From Desulfobacterales bacterium (GTDB lineage: Bacteria; Desulfobacterota; Desulfobacteria; Desulfobacterales; Desulfosalsimonadaceae), in the NCBI GenBank assembly GCA_007135795.1, contig SLIE01000077.1:1-5061 (forward strand): a DNA stretch of 5,061 nt, written 5' to 3'. The position numbers and the translations under genes are program-made. Below, one piece after another: positions 1 through 4,927 of the stretch. Within the stretch, counting starts at the first letter, position 1. Every line of letters starts with the position of its first letter. The notes below the pieces were generated by a model. The model did not search any database. It was not told the DNA's origin and saw only the letters and a list, made by a program, of their open reading frames with translations.

Positions 1-460
1 GTAGCCATAACCAGATCAAATCCAGCGGATTCCAGCGCTGCATTTGCTGCCAGCAACCAATGCGCCGATAACCCGCTGAATGAAATACATTGGCCGAACT
101 TGTGTTGTACCCCTCAATATCCGTTACAACTTCACTGCAGCCCTGATTCCGGAGATAATCGGTGCTCGCATTCACAAGGCGAGACGCCAGGCCTTTACCG
201 CGAAAATCCGGATCGGTCATCAGCCAGGCTATCATGCCGACCCGACCGCCGGATGGCAGCCGGAAAACGCGCACCAAAGACATGGCCGCAACCTCACCAT
301 TGATCGTCGCCACCATCCCGCCTGCCTTGCCAGGTATTACAAACCGGGATTGAGTAGCCGGAAAGGCACGATTCGCAATGATCTTAGCCCGCGCATGGTC
401 ATCTGAGGTGAATTCCCGGATACTGATATCAAATCGGTTTTCGTTTTGTTGTACATTCAT
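1..460 (-). CDS. GNAT family N-acetyltransferase, 3' end beyond the window
   Basis: Read on the minus strand from ATG at 460-458, this frame stays open for 153 codons to the left edge. It is a GNAT fold enzyme, which transfers an acetyl group from acetyl-CoA to an amine; the substrate cannot be told. Motif A is clear at residues 83-96 (DPDFRGKGLASRL), giving R87-x-x-G90-x-A92 for the acetyl-CoA pyrophosphate loop. Motif B is at about 118-131 (YNTSSANVFHSAGY). Strands beta1-beta4 fit residues 10-82. The catalytic core is therefore complete, and what is missing is the extreme C-terminus. The last visible residues (NPLDLIWLWL) are hydrophobic, so a C-terminal extension is possible. The ATG has no good Shine-Dalgarno. 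An in-frame TTG at 469-467 with AAGG six bases upstream is an alternative start adding three residues, and an in-frame TGA at 484-482 rules out anything longer. It is transcribed away from the rest of the window. Family assignment is firm; specificity is unknown. Confidence 0.9.
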   Translation of the reverse strand, partial: MNVQQNENRFDISIREFTSDDHARAKIIANRAFPATQSRFVIPGKAGGMVATINGEVAAMSLVRVFRLPSGGRVGMIAWLMTDPDFRGKGLASRLVNASTDYLRNQGCSEVVTDIEGYNTSSANVFHSAGYRRIGCWQQMQRWNPLDLIWLWL

Positions 461-554
461 ATTTGCCAAGCCGCGCCTTGTTCAAATTTACATGGAAATC
501 CACTCTGTGTCCTGAAAACGGCACGTTCCAGAGATGACACCCTTTCATCACTCC

Positions 555-606
555 TGAAAAAGATATTTTCATATTAACTGACCGGTATTGTTCAACTAAC
601 TGATAA
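555..606 (+). repeat. Hairpin-bearing dispersed repeat, copy 1
   Basis: This segment aligns with 4069-4114 at about 41 identities in 47 aligned columns, plus small gaps. Both begin with an A/T-rich hairpin, here TGAAAA (555-560) and TTTTCA (566-571) around a 5 nt loop. Both continue with a shared CCGG-x-ATTG-x-TCAACTA block and end in GATAA. The stem survives although the loop differs. It lies upstream of the minus-strand GNAT gene and 73 bp before a copy of the second repeat family. Its function is unknown. Confidence 0.7.
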
Positions 607-678
607 GATTGAGATCTGCTTCGCTCTCACGAGCTACTCTTGCTCATTAGCTTGCTATCTCAACTTTTTCGCGAATAC

Positions 679-775
679 ATGCCCCAACAGCAATGCAAAT
701 TTTGACTAAGATCACATAGGCAAATTCAAGGTGCAAATTTTATTGAGGGTCAGAGTATTCTATTTCCAGGCAAGT
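679..775 (+). repeat. 97 bp dispersed intergenic repeat, copy 1
   Basis: The first 62 bases align without gaps to the copy at 1094-1155 (46 identical, about 74%). The shared blocks are ATGCCCC-x-ACAG, AATTT, ACAT, AATTCAAG and TGCA. The terminal AGGCAAGT (768-775) lies exactly 89 bp from the ATGCC block, the same offset as in the copy at 3895-3995. No open frame is common to all three copies, so this one is at best a remnant of something coding. Confidence 0.7.
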
Positions 776-1089
776 TGTGGACTGAGCACCGCTTAAAATA
801 TCGAAACGCTCAACACCACACCCAAAAATCAGACCCCGGCAGCACCGCAGTTCATAAGGTTTTGCATCCGACTGGTCTCAATGACCCTATTTTTCAAGTT
901 ATTCTGAAAAACAATACCCGGCACATCATGATGCCACAGGTCACAATAAATCATTCTTACGATTTAAACTACTTAATTAATCGGCAAAAACATCGGTATA
1001 AGGTAAGGTGCCTGGTGTTGGAATGCTTGAATGGAACCATTGCAGCTAAAATACTCCGGTCTGAATGCTTTTTTTGGACTGAAGACTTC

Positions 1090-1187
1090 GGCTATGCCCC
1101 GACAGTAATCCGAATTTCGGCCCGGAGAACATTGGTGAATTCAAGTTGCATATTTCAGGGTGCCCGGAAATATGCATAGGCAGACGA
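1090..1187 (+). repeat. 97 bp dispersed intergenic repeat, copy 2
   Basis: The 83 bases from GGCTATGCC to AATA (1090-1172) align without gaps to 3895-3977, with 61 identical positions (about 73%). The tail (AGGCAGAC near 1178) matches the AGGCAAGT end of the other copies after a deletion of about 5 bp. On the minus strand this copy ends a short frame in -I-T-V-G-A-stop, parallel to -I-T-V-A-A-stop in the copy at 3895. A stop codon (TGA) lies just upstream in that frame here, so it is not an intact gene. Confidence 0.75.
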
Positions 1188-1216
1188 GCATTGTAGTGCT
1201 CCACCTGTACCGGCTA

Positions 1217-1240
1217 CCCTGACGCAGGGGAGTGATCACT
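1217..1240. other. Two adjacent palindromes in the kinase upstream region
   Basis: A perfect 5 bp stem (CCCTG-ACG-CAGGG, 1217-1229) is followed one base later by a perfect 10 bp palindrome, AGTGATCACT (1231-1240). They lie between the second 97 bp repeat and the kinase gene. No T-run follows the first stem, so it is not a standard intrinsic terminator. The palindrome could be an operator half-site pair, but nothing in the window identifies a regulator. Confidence 0.3.
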
Positions 1241-1313
1241 TCAAATTTAGAATCGGAAAGCATACCTGTTATTCGGTCGCTTTGATCATGAGGATGATTT
1301 TGCTGTTAAACTC

Positions 1314-1350
1314 TATAATCATGTTTATATATTAAATGAACGTTTTCATT
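1314..1350 (+). promoter_or_regulatory. Possible promoter -10 and inverted repeat upstream of the kinase
   Basis: A consensus-like TATAAT lies at 1314-1319, about 63 bp before the kinase start, but no good -35 sits 16-18 bp upstream (that position reads roughly AGGATG). Downstream, a perfect 6 bp inverted repeat AATGAA-CGTT-TTCATT spans 1335-1350. It would fall in the leader mRNA or serve as a binding site. The evidence is weak; this is the most promoter-like stretch before the gene. Confidence 0.3.
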
Positions 1351-1381
1351 CAAATTCGAACAATTAAAACAATAATATGAC

Positions 1382-3640
1382 ATGAAAGATTCAGATATTC
1401 AAAACATACAGGATGCGCGAATATTTGCGGAGAACATCGTCGAGACCATCCGGGAACCCCTCCTGGTGCTCGACAACGACCTGATAGTGGTATCCGCCAA
1501 TCCTGCTTTCTACCGGAAGTTCAAAATGGAGGCGGCTGAAACGGAAGGTGAGCGCATTTATGATCTGAGTAATCATAAGTGGGATATTCCGGCTCTGCGG
1601 GAATTGCTGAAAAAAATAATTTCGGAAAACGTAAAATTTGAAGACTTTGAGATCGAGCGTGATTTCCCGGTTATCGGCCACCGGATCATGCAGCTCAATG
1701 CCCGGAAAATAGATAGGAAGGGCGGGGAAGAGAATCTTATACTGCTGGCCATAGAGGACGTTACCGAAAAAGTCGAAGCCCGTCGGGCACTGGAGGAAGC
1801 CGAAGCGCGCTTTCGAAAGTATGTTCAAGAAATCAACAGCATCATCATTGAACTCAACAGCAACGGAGAAGTCCGGTTTTCAAACCGATTCACCGAAAAA
1901 CTCTTCGGCTATTCATTAAACGAACTCGCGGGGAAAAAACTGGTCGGCACTATTCTGCCCGAGCGGGACAGCCAGGGCACGGACAATTCACAGCTGATTA
2001 CCGAGCTGTTTCGAAACCCGGAACATTATTATTTCAATGAAAGCGAAGGGCGTCACAAGGATGGGAAAAAGATATGGATATCCTGGAGCAGCCGCATTTT
2101 CAAGGACCAAAAAAAGAATGAAACCTCCATTTTAATTGATGGCAACGACATGACGCCTGTTCGTGAACTAAGGCGGCAGGCTCGGGAGGCCTTCAATATC
2201 GTAAACGCATCAGGAAATGCGATAATTGGTATCAATAAAGACAAGACCTGCCGACTTGCCAATAATTCCTTTGCCCAATTGGTGGGGAAAAAGGTGGAAT
2301 CTATCAATGACACCCCCTTGGCGCAAACGGGTCTGCCGGAGGATTTCGTTGAGCGTTTGGACAGGGCCGTTGATGATGCTCTCTTACAAAGAAAAGATCA
2401 GTTAATTGAAATCGCATATGGTGATCGGTTTTTGATGATACGGGTGGAACCGGAATATGAAGGCGATGCCACGGAAGTTGGTGCTATTGTATTTATAAGT
2501 GATATTACCGCACGCAAGACGGTTGATGAGGCTCTTCGGGAAAGCGAAGCGAAGTTCCGGTCCGTCTTTGAACAGTCTGCCATCGGCATGGGACGTGTCA
2601 GGTTCACCGATGCCCGCTGGATCGATGTGAATGAAGCGTTTTGCAATATGCTCGGCTACACGCCCGAAGAGATGCGTGCCACTCCCTGGCCAGATATTAC
2701 GCACCCGGAGGATGTGAATTCGGATCTTATCCCGTTTCGCCGGATGGCGGCTGGCGAACTGGAAAGTTATTCGGTGGAAAAAAGGTTTATTCACAAGCAT
2801 GGTCATCATGTCTGGGCGAAGCTGACGCTGTCACTGGTGCGGGATGTCCATGGCGATCCGGATTATGAAATCGCAATCATTGAAGATATATCCGAGCACA
2901 AAAAAGCCGAAGAAGCCCTGCAGCACCTAATGGATACCCTGGAACAGCAGGTGACCGAGCGCACTAAACTGGCAAAGACACGGGCGCTGCAGGTGCAGAA
3001 GCTGTCGGTGGATCTTGTCGAGGCCGAAGAGCAGGAGCGCCAGCGAATTGCCAATCTTCTGCATGATGATCTTCAACAACTCCTGGTGGCTGCGCGGATG
3101 CAGTTGCAGGCGGCAAGCGAGGCGCATCCTGCCATTGATCGCCTCAAGAATACCGAGCACCTGCTGACTGAATCCATTGAAAAATCGAGGCATCTTTCGC
3201 ACGAGTTGACTCCGCCGGTACTTCACCATGCGGCTCTGTCCACTGCCGTCGAGTGGTTGTCCCGGCGGATGGAAGAACGGTTCGGGCTTCATGTCCATCT
3301 TGAAACAAAGGCATTTCAGCAGGTAAAAGATGTTCCCCTGAAGGTTTTTCTGTTCCGCGCCATACAGGAACTGCTGTTCAACACCGCCAAGCATGCCGGG
3401 GTAGAGCATGCACAGGTTCTCCTTTCCCGAAACGACGACAATCTGATTATCAGTGTGAGCGACCTGGGAAATGGTTTCATCCCGGAGGAGTTGTTCCAAA
3501 GCGGTAAAACCGGACTTGGACTGACGCGCCTGAAAGAGCGCATCTGGTCCATCGGGGGAAATCTGGACATTGAGAGCGCGCCCGGGAAGGGAAGCCGGTT
3601 TACCATAACAGTTCCGCTAAACCTCATGCCAATGGATTAG
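1382..3640 (+). CDS. Soluble multi-PAS sensor histidine kinase, NarL/DegS type
   Basis: A 752-residue two-component sensor kinase that autophosphorylates on histidine and should pass the phosphate to a NarL-type response regulator. Four PAS-like domains occupy about 14-130, 144-262, 270-380 and 392-507, each followed by a helical E-A-rich linker. The fourth is the most canonical (HPED at its core). A coiled-coil signalling helix (about 508-556) leads into HisKA_3, with the phosphoacceptor H561 in LLHDDLQQ. HATPase_c follows, with the N-box around N667 (ELLFNTAKHAG), the G1 box D694-x-G696-x-G698 and the G2 box G711-L-G713-L. There is no transmembrane segment or signal peptide, so it senses a cytoplasmic signal. 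The ATG is fixed by an in-frame TAA at 1373-1375. There is no Shine-Dalgarno, and a two-codon frame ATG-ACA-TGA (1377-1385) overlaps the start. No response regulator is adjacent, so it looks orphan within this window. The ligand is unknown. Confidence 0.95.
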   Translation: MKDSDIQNIQDARIFAENIVETIREPLLVLDNDLIVVSANPAFYRKFKMEAAETEGERIYDLSNHKWDIPALRELLKKIISENVKFEDFEIERDFPVIGHRIMQLNARKIDRKGGEENLILLAIEDVTEKVEARRALEEAEARFRKYVQEINSIIIELNSNGEVRFSNRFTEKLFGYSLNELAGKKLVGTILPERDSQGTDNSQLITELFRNPEHYYFNESEGRHKDGKKIWISWSSRIFKDQKKNETSILIDGNDMTPVRELRRQAREAFNIVNASGNAIIGINKDKTCRLANNSFAQLVGKKVESINDTPLAQTGLPEDFVERLDRAVDDALLQRKDQLIEIAYGDRFLMIRVEPEYEGDATEVGAIVFISDITARKTVDEALRESEAKFRSVFEQSAIGMGRVRFTDARWIDVNEAFCNMLGYTPEEMRATPWPDITHPEDVNSDLIPFRRMAAGELESYSVEKRFIHKHGHHVWAKLTLSLVRDVHGDPDYEIAIIEDISEHKKAEEALQHLMDTLEQQVTERTKLAKTRALQVQKLSVDLVEAEEQERQRIANLLHDDLQQLLVAARMQLQAASEAHPAIDRLKNTEHLLTESIEKSRHLSHELTPPVLHHAALSTAVEWLSRRMEERFGLHVHLETKAFQQVKDVPLKVFLFRAIQELLFNTAKHAGVEHAQVLLSRNDDNLIISVSDLGNGFIPEELFQSGKTGLGLTRLKERIWSIGGNLDIESAPGKGSRFTITVPLNLMPMD

Positions 3641-3658
3641 CTCCACAAACCCGATTCC

Positions 3659-3675
3659 GGAGGTAAAAGACCTCC
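3659..3675 (+). terminator. Hairpin after the kinase stop, possible weak terminator
   Basis: A perfect 6 bp stem, GGAGGT-AAAAG-ACCTCC, starts 18 bp after the kinase TAG. Allowing one mismatch it extends by two more pairs. The position suits an operon end, but no T-tract follows (TGAGCCATAA), so it would be a poor intrinsic terminator and may only protect the mRNA 3' end. Confidence 0.3.
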
Positions 3676-3894
3676 TGAGCCATAATATCTCCAACAATGA
3701 TCACAAAGTGATTCACCAGGGATACTCCGCATCGAATCCATGGGACTGCCGGCAAGAAAAACGGATATGGAGTATTCATTGAAGCAAACGGTTTTATTCA
3801 ACTGATCGACTTGTTGCCTCACTGTTGCCGGCAGAAGCGTTCAATCACAATAGCTGTTGAACACTCTTACATTACCAGTGCCAGGGCACCATAC

Positions 3895-3995
3895 GGCTAT
3901 GCCGCGACAGTAATGTGAATTTTAGGATGGAGCACATTGCCAGATTCAAAGTACATTTTTTGGGGTATCCGGGAATACTGTCTGAACAGGCAAGT
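3895..3995 (+). repeat. 97 bp dispersed intergenic repeat, copy 3
   Basis: It matches 1090-1172 at 61 of 83 ungapped positions and shares the ATGCC...AGGCAAGT spacing with 679-775 exactly. The minus strand carries a 36-codon frame through it (ATG near 4003, TAG at 3900-3898) that ends in NVLHPKIHITVAA. The other copies have comparable tails but interrupted frames, so a decayed shared coding end is possible. The same-orientation copies lie on both sides of the kinase gene. Confidence 0.75.
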
Positions 3996-4067
3996 ATGCA
4001 TTCTTTGTCCCGTTTTTTATGATGTGAAAATTGCGTTTTTCCGAGGAGCCATTTCCTGTCCCTGCTC

Positions 4068-4114
4068 ATGAAAAGACATTTTCATATAACCGGAATTGCT
4101 CAACTACCGGATAA
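4068..4114 (+). repeat. Hairpin-bearing dispersed repeat, copy 2
   Basis: Second copy of the element at 555-606. The hairpin here is a perfect 7 bp inverted repeat, ATGAAAA-GACA-TTTTCAT (4068-4085), followed by CCGGAATTG, TCAACTA and GATAA. It lies about 40 bp before the point where GNAT homology begins, so the element or its insertion may mark the edge that removed the 5' half of that gene. Confidence 0.7.
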
Positions 4115-4152
4115 TTTGTTATCTGTTTGGATTGTTTTGGATTTGATTTTGA

Positions 4153-4501
4153 TATGGTTGTCAACATAAGGACGTGGGCCTGGTACTGTGGCAGCATCCT
4201 ACCCGCGAAGAGCTATATGTGGCAGAACTCCGAAAGATTCCGACGAGCGCGATCGATATAGACATCATGATCGGCGAACTCAATGCTTTGGGTAGAGGGT
4301 TGGATCCGGCGCAATACGTCATATTGCTGAAATCATTTTGTTCGATCCAGAAGTTCCTTTTGTTATAGCGTGTGCGCAATTGGACAATTTAGCATCGCAG
4401 CGCGCCTTCGCCAAAGCGGGCTTTCGCAATTGCGAGAGTTTGATGATTTTCCAAACGGTCGATACATTCTCATGGTGCGTGACCGCCAACCGCCCAATTG
4501 A
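4153..4501 (+). pseudogene. Decayed GNAT acetyltransferase (cassette-type, 5' truncated, two frameshifts)
   Basis: Three consecutive frames join into one GNAT enzyme resembling the aminoglycoside 6'-N-acetyltransferase-like branch. Frame one (open from 4153, first GTG at 4174) gives VGLVLWQHP, then AIDIDIMIGE, then LNALGRGL, the acetyl-CoA binding region. After a shift at about 4310 it continues as AIRHIAEIILFDPEVPF, then NLASQRAFAKAGF, the motif B region. A second shift at about 4437 gives FDDFPNGRYILMVRDRQ, then PPN and TGA at 4499-4501. Each change restores sensible protein if one base is supplied, so each is most simply a 1 bp deletion. The N-terminal 50 or so residues expected of the family are absent; the DNA before 4150 is non-coding spacer and repeat. 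There is no credible start or ribosome site. It is most likely dead, although sequencing error could explain the frameshifts but not the truncation. An attC-like site follows 21 bp after the stop. Confidence 0.85.
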
Positions 4502-4522
4502 GTTAGTGCCCTGAACGAAGTG

Positions 4523-4581
4523 CTCGAACAAGGCGCTGCAGCGGACGCGGACAAACCGCGCCACTGAGCTTCGCGTTATGC
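4523..4581 (+). mobile_element. attC: attC-like integron recombination site (59 bp)
   Basis: The stretch has the architecture of an integron cassette attachment site. R'' is CTCGAAC (4523-4529), followed by a 5 nt spacer and L'' GCTGCAG (4535-4541). The central arm CGCGG (4546-4550) pairs with CCGCG (4556-4560) around an ACAAA loop. L' is CTGAGC (4564-4569), followed by a 5 nt spacer and core site R' GTTATGC (4575-4581). L'' pairs with L' as GCT:AGC and CAG:CTG, leaving G4538 extrahelical, a hallmark IntI uses to choose the strand. AAC pairs with GTT at the base. R'' departs from the RYYYAAC consensus, so the site may be weakened. IntI would exchange strands between G4575 and T4576. It directly follows the GNAT relic and precedes higBA, consistent with a cassette junction. 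No integrase is in the window. Confidence 0.75.
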
Positions 4582-4597
4582 ATACGGTGCAAATCGC

Positions 4598-4626
4598 TTG
4601 ACATCTATAATGGACCCCATTATAAT
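4598..4626 (+). promoter_or_regulatory. Consensus sigma-70 promoter of higBA
   Basis: TTGACA (4598-4603) and TATAAT (4621-4626) are both perfect consensus boxes with the optimal 17 bp spacer. Transcription should start around 4632-4634, that is, at or beside the higB ATG. The promoter lies wholly downstream of the attC-like core site, so the toxin-antitoxin unit carries its own promoter. Confidence 0.85.
4606..4624. promoter_or_regulatory. Inverted-repeat operator within the higBA promoter
   Basis: A perfect 8 bp inverted repeat, TATAATGG-ACC-CCATTATA, fills the spacer between -35 and -10 and covers the first four bases of the -10 box. HigA antitoxins are known to repress their own operon through palindromes in this position. 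A HigA dimer bound here would exclude RNA polymerase. The role is inferred from position and family knowledge. Confidence 0.75.
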
Positions 4627-4633
4627 ATTATCC

Positions 4634-4927
4634 ATGATAATAACCTTTAAGTCTGTTGGCACCGAGGATATTTTTGATGGTGTGGCATCGCAAGCAGCTC
4701 GAAGATGCTGCCCTCAATCTATTTGGCCGGTTGCGCGTCGGAAATTGGATCAAATCAACAGAGTTCGGGTGATCGATGAACTTAAAGTGCCTCCTGGAAA
4801 TCGATTGGAACGCTTGAAAGGCGACCGGGAGAATCAATACAGTATCCGCATTAATCAGCAATATAGAATTTGTTTTATATGGGAGGAAGGCCATGCCTAC
4901 GAGATCGAAATCACAGATTACCACTGA
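4634..4927 (+). CDS. higB: HigB toxin, RelE/ParE-superfamily mRNA interferase
   Basis: A 97-residue toxin of the HigB branch, which cleaves mRNA in the ribosomal A site and arrests growth when free of HigA. Family hallmarks are visible: DIFDG at about 13-17; ARRKLDQIN in the second helix; VPPGNRLERLKGDR, QYSIRIN and QYRICFIW in the catalytic sheet; and the C-terminal EITDYH. These supply the basic, tyrosine and histidine residues used for catalysis. The length matches the family. The ATG at 4634 is chosen because MIITFKS aligns with the usual HigB start. The longer frame from TTG 4598 would begin inside the -35 box. No Shine-Dalgarno exists, and the predicted transcription start coincides with the ATG, so translation is probably leaderless. 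It overlaps higA by 35 bp, in the toxin-first order typical of higBA. The frame looks intact and functional. Confidence 0.93.
   Translation: MIITFKSVGTEDIFDGVASQAARRCCPQSIWPVARRKLDQINRVRVIDELKVPPGNRLERLKGDRENQYSIRINQQYRICFIWEEGHAYEIEITDYH
4882..4886 (+). promoter_or_regulatory. Strong ribosome binding site of higA
   Basis: GGAGG ends 6 bases before the higA ATG at 4893, inside the higB coding sequence. It contrasts with higB, which has none, and would favour antitoxin over toxin synthesis from the shared mRNA. Confidence 0.8.

Larger units (their letters stand above)
461..1381. other. Long non-coding spacer holding dispersed repeats
   Basis: About 920 bp without a convincing gene. The longest open frame (775-1179, plus strand, non-ATG start) has a low-complexity, unbiased composition with no recognisable domain. 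It overlaps both the end of one repeat copy and most of another, so it is rejected as coding. The DNA is more AT-rich than the flanking genes. It contains a hairpin repeat at 555-606, two copies of a 97 bp repeat at 679-775 and 1090-1187, a 7 bp inverted repeat with arms at 609-615 and 657-663, and two adjacent palindromes at 1217-1240. The final 70 bp must carry the promoter of the downstream kinase. Confidence 0.75.
3641..4152. other. Non-coding spacer between kinase and GNAT relic
   Basis: About 510 bp with no convincing gene. Short minus-strand frames at 3637-3822 and 3872-4069 have no recognisable domain, and the second is mostly antisense to a repeat. The stretch contains a post-kinase hairpin (3659-3675), a small inverted repeat ATCAC-AAA-GTGAT (3700-3712), one copy of the 97 bp repeat (3895-3995) and one of the hairpin repeat (4069-4114). 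The sequence then changes abruptly, near 4150, into the GNAT relic. Confidence 0.7.

Noticed and set aside
80..406. Plus-strand frames at 80-406, 100-303 and 162-353
   Set aside because: They are antisense to the clearly coding GNAT acetyltransferase on the minus strand and have no domain of their own.
566..600. Minus-strand TTGAAC and TATGAA boxes as a promoter for the left GNAT gene
   Set aside because: The spacing is only 16 bp and the match is moderate. The boxes fall inside the hairpin repeat, whose other copy does not keep the spacing. Not strong enough to call.
775..1179. 134-codon plus-strand open frame in the left spacer
   Set aside because: It has no ATG start, no ribosome site and no domain. 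It runs across two copies of the non-coding repeat family.
2927..3499. 190-codon minus-strand frame and other frames inside the kinase
   Set aside because: They are shadows of the kinase gene, whose frame shows unbroken PAS and kinase motifs.
3637..3822. 61-codon minus-strand frame after the kinase
   Set aside because: Unbiased composition, no ribosome site and no domain; it begins over a spacer and ends on the kinase stop region.
4174..4368. GNAT relic read as a complete 64-residue protein
   Set aside because: It stops in the middle of the acetyl-CoA binding fold and the family homology continues in two other frames, so it is a fragment.
4606..4611. TATAAT at 4606 as an alternative -10 giving higB a leader
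   Set aside because: No -35-like hexamer lies 16-18 bp upstream (around 4583-4588), whereas TTGACA is perfectly placed for the TATAAT at 4621.
4598..4633. Longer higB beginning at TTG 4598
   Set aside because: The TTG is part of the consensus -35 box and would be upstream of the transcription start. The family begins at the MIITF segment.
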